From Bacteroidota bacterium (lineage in GTDB: Bacteria; Bacteroidota; Bacteroidia; M30B66): 9,060 bases of DNA. The notes under the pieces are model-generated. The model was not told the DNA's origin, made no database searches, and saw only the letters and a list, made by a program, of their open reading frames with translations. The stretch covers positions 1-9,060 of the forward strand of contig CANMGM010000082.1 in the NCBI GenBank assembly GCA_947497195.1, read 5' to 3'. A program made the translations under genes and the position numbers. Positions 1 to 5,659 of the stretch are shown here, in pieces; the first letter of the stretch is position 1, and the number at the start of each line of letters is the position of its first letter.

Positions 1-2
1 AA

Positions 3-632
3 TTGCTACATCTTACAACCAAGGCGCACGATGTTGAAGTAAATCCTGACATCGAACAATATTTACCTGCCATCATTGAACGCTTCAGCGATCTCGATAA
101 AGACGAAGTAATTCGCCGCTTTGTATCGCTCGAGTTCAACCGCTTTTTGGAATATTACCGCAATGCCGGTGATTTGAATCAGGCCGGACGAGGATCGGAG
201 CCCCGCGAAAAAGGCGAGCGTCCTTCTGGCTTGCCAATGACGCGTTATTTTGTTTCGGTAGGCGAAATGGATGGTGTGGATAAATCGGGAATGGTTCGTC
301 TTATTTGCGATACAACCGGATTGCCGAATGCCAAGGTCGGAAGGATTGAATTGCGTCGTTCGTTTTCGTTTTTCGAAGTTCCCGATCAATTCGCTCATTT
401 GGTCGAATCACGGTTCGATGAGGTGTATGTGAACGGAAGACCGATTCGTCTTGAACGCACCGGAAAAGCAGAGCAGGGCAGAGGTGAACGCAAGGGCGAG
501 TGGCGTGGAGAATCGCGCGAAAGACGTGGTGGTGGATATGGCGGAGGCGGATTTAAGTCTGATTCACGAAAAGATCGCTTTAGCAAACCCGGGTTTTCGG
601 GAGGACGTCCCGGACGAAGGCCACGTTCCTAA
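3..632 (+). CDS. DEAD-box ATP-dependent RNA helicase, C-terminal part (5' end outside window)
   Basis: The reading frame is open from the window edge to a TAA at 630-632, so only the last ~209 residues are seen and the helicase core motifs lie upstream. The fragment begins in what looks like the region after the second RecA-like domain. A segment around fragment residues 80-152 (from RYFVSVG through VNGRPIRLE) matches the small DbpA-type RNA-binding domain of CsdA/DeaD/DbpA helicases. The last ~55 residues form a basic Arg/Gly-rich tail (RGGGYGGGG and GGRPGRRPRS), as is common in Bacteroidota DEAD-box proteins, probably for non-specific RNA binding. Such helicases unwind structured RNA during ribosome assembly, mRNA decay or cold adaptation. 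Family assignment is good; which paralogue (deaD, dbpA or other) cannot be decided without the N-terminal half. The gene is convergent with the dehydrogenase gene that follows, 22 bases away. Confidence 0.85.
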   Translation: MLHLTTKAHDVEVNPDIEQYLPAIIERFSDLDKDEVIRRFVSLEFNRFLEYYRNAGDLNQAGRGSEPREKGERPSGLPMTRYFVSVGEMDGVDKSGMVRLICDTTGLPNAKVGRIELRRSFSFFEVPDQFAHLVESRFDEVYVNGRPIRLERTGKAEQGRGERKGEWRGESRERRGGGYGGGGFKSDSRKDRFSKPGFSGGRPGRRPRS

Positions 633-654
633 GGGTTGAGCTTTTCGCCCCGAA

Positions 655-1734
655 TTATAGTCCAAATCGGATTCCGATCCTTTCTCCGAGCTTTTGTAAA
701 TCATGTTCCACAGCAGGATGCACAGGAATACCCTTTTCACGGTAAATCACTTCGCATTCGCGCTCCGGGTCTCCGGGAATAATTACGGGTTGGTCTGGAT
801 TGGTTCGCTTCGCATTTCGAAAGGTGCGAATCCAGTTGTCGGCATGATGTAAAAAATCTTCAGCCGGCCGAAAGGCATCGATGCGCATGGCTCCGAAAAA
901 ATGTCCGATGCCATCTCCAACAGGATCAGATGGTGGATCGAGAAACGCAACGAAAGGCGGAACCCATGGCCCGTAATTCGCGCCCGAAAGCACTGCAGAG
1001 AAAATATCCACAACCGCTCCAAGACAATAGCCTTTATGGCTTCCATGCTCGCGGTCGCTGCCCAAGGGGAGCAGAGCGCCTCCGTTTGAAAGTTCATTCG
1101 GATTTACGGATGAACTGCCATTTACGTCCTGAATCCAGCCTTCGGGGGCATCGAGCGATTTACGTTGCAGAATTTCAAGTTTGCCGTTTGCGGCTGTTGT
1201 TGTTGCAAAATCGGCTACAATCGGTGGTTCGGCAGCAGCCGGAATTGCAAAAGCCATTGGATTAGTCCCCAGCATGCGTGATGTTGAGAACGTGGGAGCA
1301 ACGAGCGGACTTGCATTGGTCATTGCAATACCGATCATGTTGTGCTTTAAGGCAAGCATGGCATGGTATCCGGCAATTCCGAAGTGGTTTGAATTTTTAA
1401 CCGCAACCCAACCTGTACCTGCAGTTTTAGCTTTTTCGATTGCAATTTGCATGGCGTAAGGGGCCGAAATCAACCCAATTGCAGCATCGGCATCAACCGT
1501 GGCCGTGGAAGGACTTTCGTGGATTATTCGCAGGTTTGGATTGGGATTTATCCTTTTTTTATCTGCCAAACGCATGTAACCACTCAAACGCGCGATGCCG
1601 TGCGAATCGATACCCCTCATATCGGCTGCGAGTAGCACCCCTGCAGCATCGGCGGCATGTTTTTCAGACATTCCGGCATGCAAAAATGCCTGTTTTACGA
1701 AAGCAAGCAGAACTTCGTATGCGTATATATTCAT
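655..1734 (-). CDS. Ldh2-family malate/lactate/ureidoglycolate-type dehydrogenase
   Basis: This 359-residue protein has the usual length and landmarks of the Ldh2/MDH2 family of NAD(P)-dependent 2-hydroxyacid oxidoreductases, which are unrelated to classical Rossmann-fold malate and lactate dehydrogenases. Visible motifs are DSHGIAR at residues 43-49 (His45 and Arg49 match conserved active-site positions), NSNHFG at 114-119 (His117), GTNP at 156-159 and GSHKGYCLG at 231-239 in the nucleotide-binding region. Family members oxidise malate, lactate, ureidoglycolate, sulfolactate or 2,3-diketogulonate, and sequence alone does not tell which substrate applies here. The ATG at 1734 gives a normal N-terminus; no Shine-Dalgarno is present. 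It is a single-gene minus-strand unit, convergent with the helicase gene and divergent from the hibernation factor gene, so it is not part of the translation operon. A TATATTTG promoter element and an imperfect palindrome lie just upstream. Confidence 0.9.
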   Translation of the reverse strand: MNIYAYEVLLAFVKQAFLHAGMSEKHAADAAGVLLAADMRGIDSHGIARLSGYMRLADKKRINPNPNLRIIHESPSTATVDADAAIGLISAPYAMQIAIEKAKTAGTGWVAVKNSNHFGIAGYHAMLALKHNMIGIAMTNASPLVAPTFSTSRMLGTNPMAFAIPAAAEPPIVADFATTTAANGKLEILQRKSLDAPEGWIQDVNGSSSVNPNELSNGGALLPLGSDREHGSHKGYCLGAVVDIFSAVLSGANYGPWVPPFVAFLDPPSDPVGDGIGHFFGAMRIDAFRPAEDFLHHADNWIRTFRNAKRTNPDQPVIIPGDPERECEVIYREKGIPVHPAVEHDLQKLGERIGIRFGL

Positions 1735-1770
1735 GGTGAGTGGATTAAAGAAATTTCAATGTTTTGTGAT

Positions 1771-1784
1771 TTGAAACGTTTGAA
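1771..1784. promoter_or_regulatory. Imperfect palindrome, possible repressor operator
   Basis: TTGAAACGTTTGAA is symmetric except for one G/G pair in each arm, with a perfect AAACGTTT core centred on CG. A central CG dyad with A/T-rich arms is typical of LacI/GalR-family operators. The site sits just after the predicted start point of the minus-strand dehydrogenase promoter, where a repressor would block transcription. No regulator gene is visible in the window, so function is inference. Confidence 0.3.
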
Positions 1785-1806
1785 ATTTGCCACAAATATA
1801 TATTTT
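1779..1806 (+). promoter_or_regulatory. Weak candidate promoter for the hibernation factor gene
   Basis: TTTG at 1779-1782 and TATATTTT at 1799-1806 resemble Bacteroidota -33 and -7 boxes. The 16-base spacer is shorter than the usual 19-21, and the -7 box lacks the final G. It overlaps the minus-strand -7 box, so the two divergent genes might compete for sigma factor. A small hairpin (GCAGG at 1819-1823 with CCTGC at 1832-1836) would lie in the leader. Confidence 0.25.
1793..1800 (-). promoter_or_regulatory. Candidate Bacteroidota -7 element for the dehydrogenase gene
   Basis: Read on the minus strand this is TATATTTG, an exact match to the Bacteroidota -7 consensus TAnnTTTG. It would start transcription near 1786-1788 and give a leader of about 50 bases before the ATG at 1734. 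The matching -33 element is poor: 19 bases upstream lies CCTG instead of TTTG. The call therefore rests on the -7 box and its position. Confidence 0.45.
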
Positions 1807-1863
1807 AGCAGATGAAGAGCAGGTCTTAAATCCTGCACATTTTTCTAATCAAAATTGTAGCTT

Positions 1864-2163
1864 ATGAAAATTAATGTTCAGTCGGTACACTTTGATGCCG
1901 ACAAAAAATTGCTTGATTTTATCGATGCACGAGTAGGTAAATTGTCGCATACATACGATACAATACACGAGGCAGATGTAACCCTGCGGTTAGACAAGGC
2001 ATCGAATAACGAGAATAAAATTGCTGAAATCAAATTGCATGTAAGTGGCAATGATTTGTTCGCCAAGCGTCAGTGTAAGACGTTTGAAGAAGCTGCAGAC
2101 CAGTGTTCGGAAGCGTTAAGGCAGCAATTGGCAAAGCATAAAGATAAGGTAAAGCATATTTAA
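1864..2163 (+). CDS. hpf: Ribosome hibernation-promoting factor, short HPF/RaiA family
   Basis: The 99-residue product is a single-domain HPF/YfiA (S30AE) protein. It starts MKINVQSVHF and shows the family pattern of a beta strand, the helix LLDFIDARVGKL, further strands (ADVTLRLD; KIAEIKLHV) and a final helix rich in Lys, His and Gln. It lacks the C-terminal dimerisation domain of long HPF, so it is the short form. Members bind the decoding centre and tRNA channel of the 30S subunit and inactivate or dimerise ribosomes in stationary phase or stress. Related genes commonly precede the tRNA-tuf cluster in Bacteroidota (from memory, not checked). The ATG at 1864 has no Shine-Dalgarno; the leader reads AATTGTAGCTT. 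No convincing terminator hairpin follows, only a T7 tract near 2200, and the next promoter lies at 2228. Confidence 0.92.
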   Translation: MKINVQSVHFDADKKLLDFIDARVGKLSHTYDTIHEADVTLRLDKASNNENKIAEIKLHVSGNDLFAKRQCKTFEEAADQCSEALRQQLAKHKDKVKHI

Positions 2164-2227
2164 TGATTTGATAGTTAAAGAATTATTTATCGGCTACGCT
2201 TTTTTTGGAAAAGAAACACAAAAATAA

Positions 2228-2258
2228 TTTGCCATAAATATTTTCTTGTCTACATTTG
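2228..2258 (+). promoter_or_regulatory. Strong Bacteroidota promoter of the tRNA-tuf cluster
   Basis: TTTG at 2228-2231, a 19-base A/T-rich spacer, then TACATTTG at 2251-2258. Both boxes fit the sigma-ABfr consensus (TTTG, 19-21 bases, TAnnTTTG) exactly. Transcription would begin near 2264-2266, about 47 bases before the first tRNA. It is the best promoter in the window and likely drives the four tRNAs and tuf, possibly further. Matching is by consensus only; no start site is mapped. Confidence 0.8.
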
Positions 2259-2311
2259 CACACCTTTTTTGAGGGGTGAATAATTTTGTTCAAAACTCAA
2301 ATTGGGTAAAA

Positions 2312-2384
2312 GCCGAAGTAGCTCAGCTGGTAGAGCAGCTGATTTGTAATCAGCTGGTCGGGGGTTCGAGTCCCTTCTTCGGCT
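2312..2384 (+). tRNA. tRNA-Thr (anticodon UGU)
   Basis: The cloverleaf is complete. The acceptor GCCGAAG (2312-2318) pairs with CTTCGGC (2377-2383), and the discriminator is T2384. The D arm is GCTC/GAGC. The anticodon stem GCTGA/TCAGC holds the loop TTTGTAA, with anticodon TGT at 2345-2347. The T arm has loop TTCGAGT. It reads ACA codons. The 3' CCA is not encoded (CTG follows). Confidence 0.97.
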
Positions 2385-2426
2385 CTGTTCTTTGTAGTAT
2401 TGCCTCAATTATGTTGCAAAGAGGTA

Positions 2427-2509
2427 GGGGAGATAGCCAAGTGGCCAACGGCAACAGACTGTAAATCTGTCCTCTTCGGAGTTCGAAGGTTCGAATCCTT
2501 CTCTCCCCA
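2427..2509 (+). tRNA. tRNA-Tyr (anticodon GUA)
   Basis: This is a class II tRNA of 83 bases with a long variable arm. The acceptor GGGGAGA (2427-2433) pairs with TCTCCCC (2502-2508), and the discriminator is A2509. The anticodon stem ACAGA/TCTGT holds loop CTGTAAA, with anticodon GTA at 2461-2463. A CCA follows directly at 2510-2512, so the 3' end appears to be genome-encoded, unlike the preceding tRNA-Thr. Confidence 0.97.
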
Positions 2510-2512
2510 CCA

Positions 2513-2655
2513 CAGGTACGGTCAACGCTGAAAGTGCTGCGTGGAAGAGAAATTTGGAATTTTCTTCACCGTTAGGCAGGTTGACCTTACCACAACAAAA
2601 ATTTAACAGATTAATTCTGTTGTTCGTTTGTATGATTTTCATTCAAACGAAAATT
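2513..2655 (+). other. Structured tRNA-Tyr to tRNA-Gly spacer RNA
   Basis: This 143-base spacer has no credible reading frame but is almost filled by inverted repeats. (1) An outer stem pairs GGTA (2515-2518) with TACC (2588-2591), GGTCAAC (2520-2526) with GTTGACC (2580-2586), and CTG (2528-2530) with CAG (2577-2579). (2) Inside it is a hairpin of GAAG, a bulged A, GAAATT (2544-2554), loop TGG, and AATTTTCTTC (2558-2567). (3) AACAGA (2605-2610) pairs with TCTGTT (2616-2621). (4) A hairpin at 2623-2651 ends four bases before tRNA-Gly. The spacer must be transcribed with the tRNAs. It may guide precursor processing or be released as a small RNA; this is inference. Confidence 0.5.
2623..2651 (+). 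other. Hairpin abutting the tRNA-Gly 5' end
   Basis: TTCGTTTG (2623-2630) pairs perfectly with CAAACGAA (2644-2651). Inside, after a T/T mismatch, ATGA (2632-2635) pairs with TCAT (2639-2642) around a TTT loop: 12 base pairs in total. It stops four bases before the first base of tRNA-Gly, so it likely forms in the precursor near the RNase P cleavage site. Confidence 0.6.
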
Positions 2656-2728
2656 GCGGAAGTAGCTCATTTGGTAGAGCATCAGCCTTCCAAGCTGAGG
2701 GTGGCCGGTTCGAGCCCGGTCTTCCGCT
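2656..2728 (+). tRNA. tRNA-Gly (anticodon UCC)
   Basis: The acceptor GCGGAAG (2656-2662) pairs with CTTCCGC (2721-2727), and the discriminator is T2728. The anticodon stem TCAGC/GCTGA holds loop CTTCCAA, with anticodon TCC at 2689-2691. The T arm is CCGG-type with loop TTCGAGC. A CCA follows at 2729-2731 and appears to be encoded. It reads GGA and probably GGG codons. Confidence 0.97.
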
Positions 2729-2737
2729 CCAAGCCGA

Positions 2738-2757
2738 GCAGTCAGGACAACGACTGC
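2738..2757 (+). other. Small hairpin between tRNA-Gly and tRNA-Thr
   Basis: GCAGTC (2738-2743) pairs perfectly with GACTGC (2752-2757) around an eight-base loop. It fills most of the 30-base gap between the two tRNAs, has no T tract, and so looks like a precursor spacer structure rather than a terminator. Confidence 0.5.
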
Positions 2758-2761
2758 AAAA

Positions 2762-2833
<72 letters not shown>

Positions 2834-2905
2834 CAAGCTGAACTTTTTTAACTAGAATAAAAACAACACAACACAACTCAATCAAAATCCAAAACACATC
2901 CAGCC

Positions 2906-4093
2906 ATGGCTAAAGAAAAATTCGACCGGTCCAAACCGCACGTAAACATTGGTACCATTGGTCACGTTGACCACGGTAAAACTACATTAACCGCAGCTAT
3001 CACCACAGTGTTGGCGAACGCAGGTCTTTCTGAAGCCCGTTCATTCGATTCAATCGACAATGCTCCTGAGGAGAAAGAACGTGGTATTACCATTAACACT
3101 TCGCACGTTGAGTATTCAACTGCTAACCGTCACTACGCTCACGTTGACTGTCCAGGTCACGCCGACTACGTAAAGAACATGGTTACAGGTGCTGCTCAGA
3201 TGGACGGAGCGATTCTTGTGGTTGCTGCTACCGATGGTCCGATGCCACAAACACGTGAGCACATCCTTCTTGCTCGTCAGGTAGGTGTACCTAAAATCGT
3301 TGTTTTCATGAACAAAGTCGACATGGTTGATGATGTTGAGCTTCTTGACCTTGTTGAAATGGAAATTCGTGAGTTGTTGAGCTTCTACAATTTCGATGGC
3401 GACAATACTCCAATCATCCGTGGTTCGGCTCTTGGTGGTTTGAATAACGATGGCAACTGGGTTCCAAAAATCATGGAATTGATGGAAGCTGTTGATACAT
3501 TCATTCCAATTCCTCCACGTCAAGTTGACAAAGCATTCTTGATGCCTGTTGAAGACGTGTTCTCTATCACTGGTCGTGGTACTGTTGCAACTGGTCGTAT
3601 CGAAACAGGTGTAATCAACTCTGGCGATTCTGTTGAGATCATGGGAATGCAAACTGAGAAGTTAACTTCTACAGTTACCGGTGTTGAGATGTTCCGTAAG
3701 ATTCTTGATCGTGGTGAAGCAGGAGATAACGTTGGTTTACTTCTTCGTGGTATCGACAAAGCTGATATCCGTCGTGGAATGGTTATCGCTAAACCAGGTT
3801 CAATTACGCCACACACAAAGTTCAAGGCTGAGGTGTATATCCTTAAGAAAGAAGAAGGTGGTCGTCACACTCCTTTCCACAACAAATACCGTCCTCAGTT
3901 TTACCTTCGTACAACTGACGTAACCGGTGAAATCACACTTCCTGAAGGTCGCGAGATGGTTGTACCTGGTGATAACATCACAATTCAGGTTAATCTTATC
4001 GTTCCTGTAGCTATGGACAAAGGTCTTCGTTTCGCTATCCGCGAAGGTGGACGTACCGTAGGTGCCGGTCAGGTTACTGAAATCATCGAGTAA
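2906..4093 (+). CDS. tuf: Elongation factor Tu
   Basis: EF-Tu is the GTPase that carries aminoacyl-tRNA to the ribosomal A site. The 395-residue length is normal. All GTP-binding motifs are present: GHVDHGKT at 19-26, the switch I stretch RGITINT at 59-65 with the Mg-binding Thr62, DCPGH at 81-85 with catalytic His85, NKVD at 136-139 and SAL at 174-176. Domains 2 and 3 follow, ending in GGRTVGAGQVTEIIE. The ATG at 2906 follows a 72-base, A/C-rich, unstructured leader with no Shine-Dalgarno, typical of highly expressed Bacteroidota genes. Codons are strongly biased (CGT, GGT, CTT). The gene follows four tRNAs on the same strand and probably shares their promoter at 2228-2258. A terminator-like hairpin follows at 4115-4152. 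Confidence 0.99.
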   Translation: MAKEKFDRSKPHVNIGTIGHVDHGKTTLTAAITTVLANAGLSEARSFDSIDNAPEEKERGITINTSHVEYSTANRHYAHVDCPGHADYVKNMVTGAAQMDGAILVVAATDGPMPQTREHILLARQVGVPKIVVFMNKVDMVDDVELLDLVEMEIRELLSFYNFDGDNTPIIRGSALGGLNNDGNWVPKIMELMEAVDTFIPIPPRQVDKAFLMPVEDVFSITGRGTVATGRIETGVINSGDSVEIMGMQTEKLTSTVTGVEMFRKILDRGEAGDNVGLLLRGIDKADIRRGMVIAKPGSITPHTKFKAEVYILKKEEGGRHTPFHNKYRPQFYLRTTDVTGEITLPEGREMVVPGDNITIQVNLIVPVAMDKGLRFAIREGGRTVGAGQVTEIIE

Positions 4094-4114
4094 TTAATTT
4101 TAAAGCTGGATATA

Positions 4115-4152
4115 AAAAGGTGTACCGGCCTGTTTAGGGTCGGACACCTTTT
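4115..4152 (+). terminator. Terminator-like hairpin after tuf
   Basis: AAAAGGTGT (4115-4123) pairs with ACACCTTTT (4144-4152). After a bulged A, CCG (4125-4127) pairs with CGG (4141-4143) around a 13-base loop. The only T run is the TTTT inside the 3' arm, followed by CAGCC, so termination may be partial. No clear promoter box was found between here and tRNA-Trp, which fits partial readthrough into the secE-rpoB genes. Confidence 0.6.
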
Positions 4153-4256
4153 CAGCCTGTTATAGTGGCAGGTATTCAGCAGTGTTCTTTAATTCATAAT
4201 TCAAGTGTGCACAATCCGGTTGCGCCGTCGCCGGTGGTGGTATACACGAAAAACAT

Positions 4257-4329
4257 ACGGGTGTAGCTCAATTGGTAGAGTGGCGGTCTCCAAAACCGTA
4301 GGTTGTAGGTTCGAGCCCTGCCTCCCGTG
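4257..4329 (+). tRNA. tRNA-Trp (anticodon CCA)
   Basis: The acceptor ACGGGTG (4257-4263) pairs with CTCCCGT (4322-4328) except for a T/T mismatch at the sixth pair (4262 with 4323); the discriminator is G4329, as expected for Trp. The anticodon stem GCGGT/ACCGT holds loop CTCCAAA, with anticodon CCA at 4290-4292. The T stem GTAGG/CCTGC has loop TTCGAGC. The terminal CCA is not encoded. It lies 14 bases before secE, a conserved arrangement in this phylum. Confidence 0.95.
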
Positions 4330-4343
4330 CAAATAAATCAGCA

Positions 4344-4538
4344 ATGTCTAAAATTAAAACATACATCGAAGAGTCTTACAATGAACTCATGCACAAAGTA
4401 ACCTGGCCAACATGGTCTGAGTTGCAGTCTACGGCATTGCTCGTTATGATTTCTTCTCTGATTATTGCCTTGTTAATTTTTGCAATGGACTTCTCCTTCA
4501 GTAATGTAATGGAGTTGTTTTACGGTTTATTTAAATGA
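4344..4538 (+). CDS. secE: Preprotein translocase subunit SecE
   Basis: The 64-residue protein is the small single-span form of SecE, which clamps SecY in the SecYEG export channel of the inner membrane. An amphipathic, charged N-terminal helix (residues 1-20, with NELMHKVTWP) carries the conserved W-P-T-W segment. It is followed by one hydrophobic membrane helix at about residues 29-50 (ALLVMISSLIIALLIFAM), then a short tail. The start ATG at 4344 lies 14 bases after tRNA-Trp and has no Shine-Dalgarno. Its TGA stop at 4536-4538 overlaps the nusG ATG (ATGA), suggesting translational coupling. Confidence 0.97.
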   Translation: MSKIKTYIEESYNELMHKVTWPTWSELQSTALLVMISSLIIALLIFAMDFSFSNVMELFYGLFK

Positions 4539-5104
4539 TACCAGAAGTGATGACAGAGGAAACCACAAGTACGAAAAAGTGGTATGTTGTTCGAGCCGTG
4601 AGTGGTAAGGAAAAGAAGGTGAAGGAATACATCGACTCCGAAATCATACGAAACAACATACAGGAATATATTTCACAGGTATTGATCCCTACCGAAAAGG
4701 TTTATCAGATTCGAAATGGTAAGAAAATCAGTAAGGAACGCAATTATTTTCCGGGCTACATCATGATTGAGGCGCACATGGTTGGTGAGATTCCCCATAT
4801 CCTCAAAAACATTCCAGGCGTAATTGGATTTTTGGGTGATAAAGCAGGACAGCCAATTCCACTTCGTCCGGCCGAAATTAACCGAATTTTGGGTAAGGTC
4901 GATGAATTGAGCGAAAGTGCAGCTGAAATTACGATTCCGTTTATTGTTGGTGAGTCAGTGAAAGTGATTGATGGACCATTTAACAGCTTCACCGGGACAA
5001 TTGAAGAGATTAACGAAGAAAAGAAGAAACTAATCGTAATGGTGAAGATATTCGGACGGAAGACACCGCTCGAGTTGAATTACATGCAAGTCGAAAAAGA
5101 ATAA
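4535..5104 (+). CDS. nusG: Transcription termination/antitermination factor NusG
   Basis: NusG binds RNA polymerase, increases elongation and links it to Rho or to the ribosome through S10. The 189-residue product has the NGN domain (KKWYVVRAVSGKEKKVKEYI, then QVLIPTEKVYQIRNGKK and FPGYIMIEA) and a C-terminal KOW domain from about residue 138 (VGESVKVIDGPFNSFTG, ending PLELNYMQVEKE). The ATG at 4535 overlaps the secE stop as ATGA. An in-frame ATG at 4550 (MTEETTS, residue 6) agrees better with the usual length of the N-terminal extension and cannot be excluded. No Shine-Dalgarno is visible before either. A 97-base gap separates it from rplK. Confidence 0.97.
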   Translation: MIPEVMTEETTSTKKWYVVRAVSGKEKKVKEYIDSEIIRNNIQEYISQVLIPTEKVYQIRNGKKISKERNYFPGYIMIEAHMVGEIPHILKNIPGVIGFLGDKAGQPIPLRPAEINRILGKVDELSESAAEITIPFIVGESVKVIDGPFNSFTGTIEEINEEKKKLIVMVKIFGRKTPLELNYMQVEKE

Positions 5105-5109
5105 AAACA

Positions 5110-5143
5110 GTGGGAATTGTCAGGACTGGGTTGTCTTCTCCAC
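5110..5143 (+). promoter_or_regulatory. Possible leader stem before rplK (L1 control site candidate)
   Basis: GTGG (5110-5113) with CCAC (5140-5143) and GAA (5114-5116) with TTC (5136-5138) form a 7-bp stem with one bulged T. In other bacteria L1 represses its own operon by binding a leader structure before rplK. Position fits, but I could not match the known L1-binding core, so this is tentative. Confidence 0.25.
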
Positions 5144-5201
5144 GTAAAATGCTTCCCTTCCCGGTTCGAAACAAATTCTGCGAATCAATAAACAACAAAT
5201 A

Positions 5202-5639
5202 ATGGCAAAAGAAGTAAGTGCGCTCATTAAGCTACAGGTGAAAGGCGGAGCGGCAAATCCATCACCACCAATCGGACCGGCTCTCGGTGCGAAAGGTGTG
5301 AACATCATGGATTTCTGCAAGCAGTTCAACGCCCGTACGCAAGATCAGGCAGGTAAAGTGTTGCCAGTAATCATCACGGTATATGTTGATAAGTCGTTCG
5401 ACTTTATCATCAAAACGCCTCCGGTTGCTGTTCAACTTAAAGAAGCCGCAAAACTACAGAGTGGTTCACCAGAGCCAAACCGTAAGAAAGTGGCAACAAT
5501 TACCTGGGATGTTGTGCGCAGTATTGCCGAAGCAAAAATGCCCGATTTGAACTGTTTTACAGTAGAATCGGCCATGAGCATGGTGGCAGGAACTGCACGT
5601 AGTATGGGGATTAACGTTGATGGTCAGCGCCCTTTTTAA
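5202..5639 (+). CDS. rplK: 50S ribosomal protein L11
   Basis: L11 forms the base of the GTPase-associated centre with 23S rRNA helices 43-44. The 145 residues match family length. The N-terminal domain carries the PSPPIGPALG signature at residues 20-29, with the prolines (Pro22, Pro23) whose change gives thiostrepton resistance in other species; here they are wild type. The C-terminal RNA-binding domain runs from about residue 72 to the end (TPPVAVQLKEAAKL, then IAEAKMPDLNC and VAGTARSMGI). The start ATG at 5202 follows an A-rich leader (AACAACAAATA) without a Shine-Dalgarno. The gene opens the ribosomal protein block and is 20 bases before rplA. Confidence 0.98.
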   Translation: MAKEVSALIKLQVKGGAANPSPPIGPALGAKGVNIMDFCKQFNARTQDQAGKVLPVIITVYVDKSFDFIIKTPPVAVQLKEAAKLQSGSPEPNRKKVATITWDVVRSIAEAKMPDLNCFTVESAMSMVAGTARSMGINVDGQRPF

Positions 5640-5659
5640 TTCATTAACACGGAGAAGAA

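Noticed and set aside
633..654. Possible bidirectional terminator between the convergent helicase and dehydrogenase genes
   Set aside because: Only a weak pairing of GGGT with GCCC and two inner pairs is possible, with no T run. It is not strong enough to call.
2164..2227. Terminator after hpf
   Set aside because: There is a T7 tract near 2200, but the bases before it (CGGCTACG) form no meaningful stem.
3116..3652. Long open frame antisense to tuf
   Set aside because: It lies fully inside the strongly codon-biased tuf gene, its translation has no recognisable domain, and no promoter or conserved start is seen. It is a by-product of codon bias. The same holds for the antisense frame at 5780-6217 inside rplA.
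4200..4250. GC-rich stretch with CCGG repeated and GTGTG opposite TACAC
   Set aside because: The stems are four to five pairs with loops over ten bases; this is likely chance.
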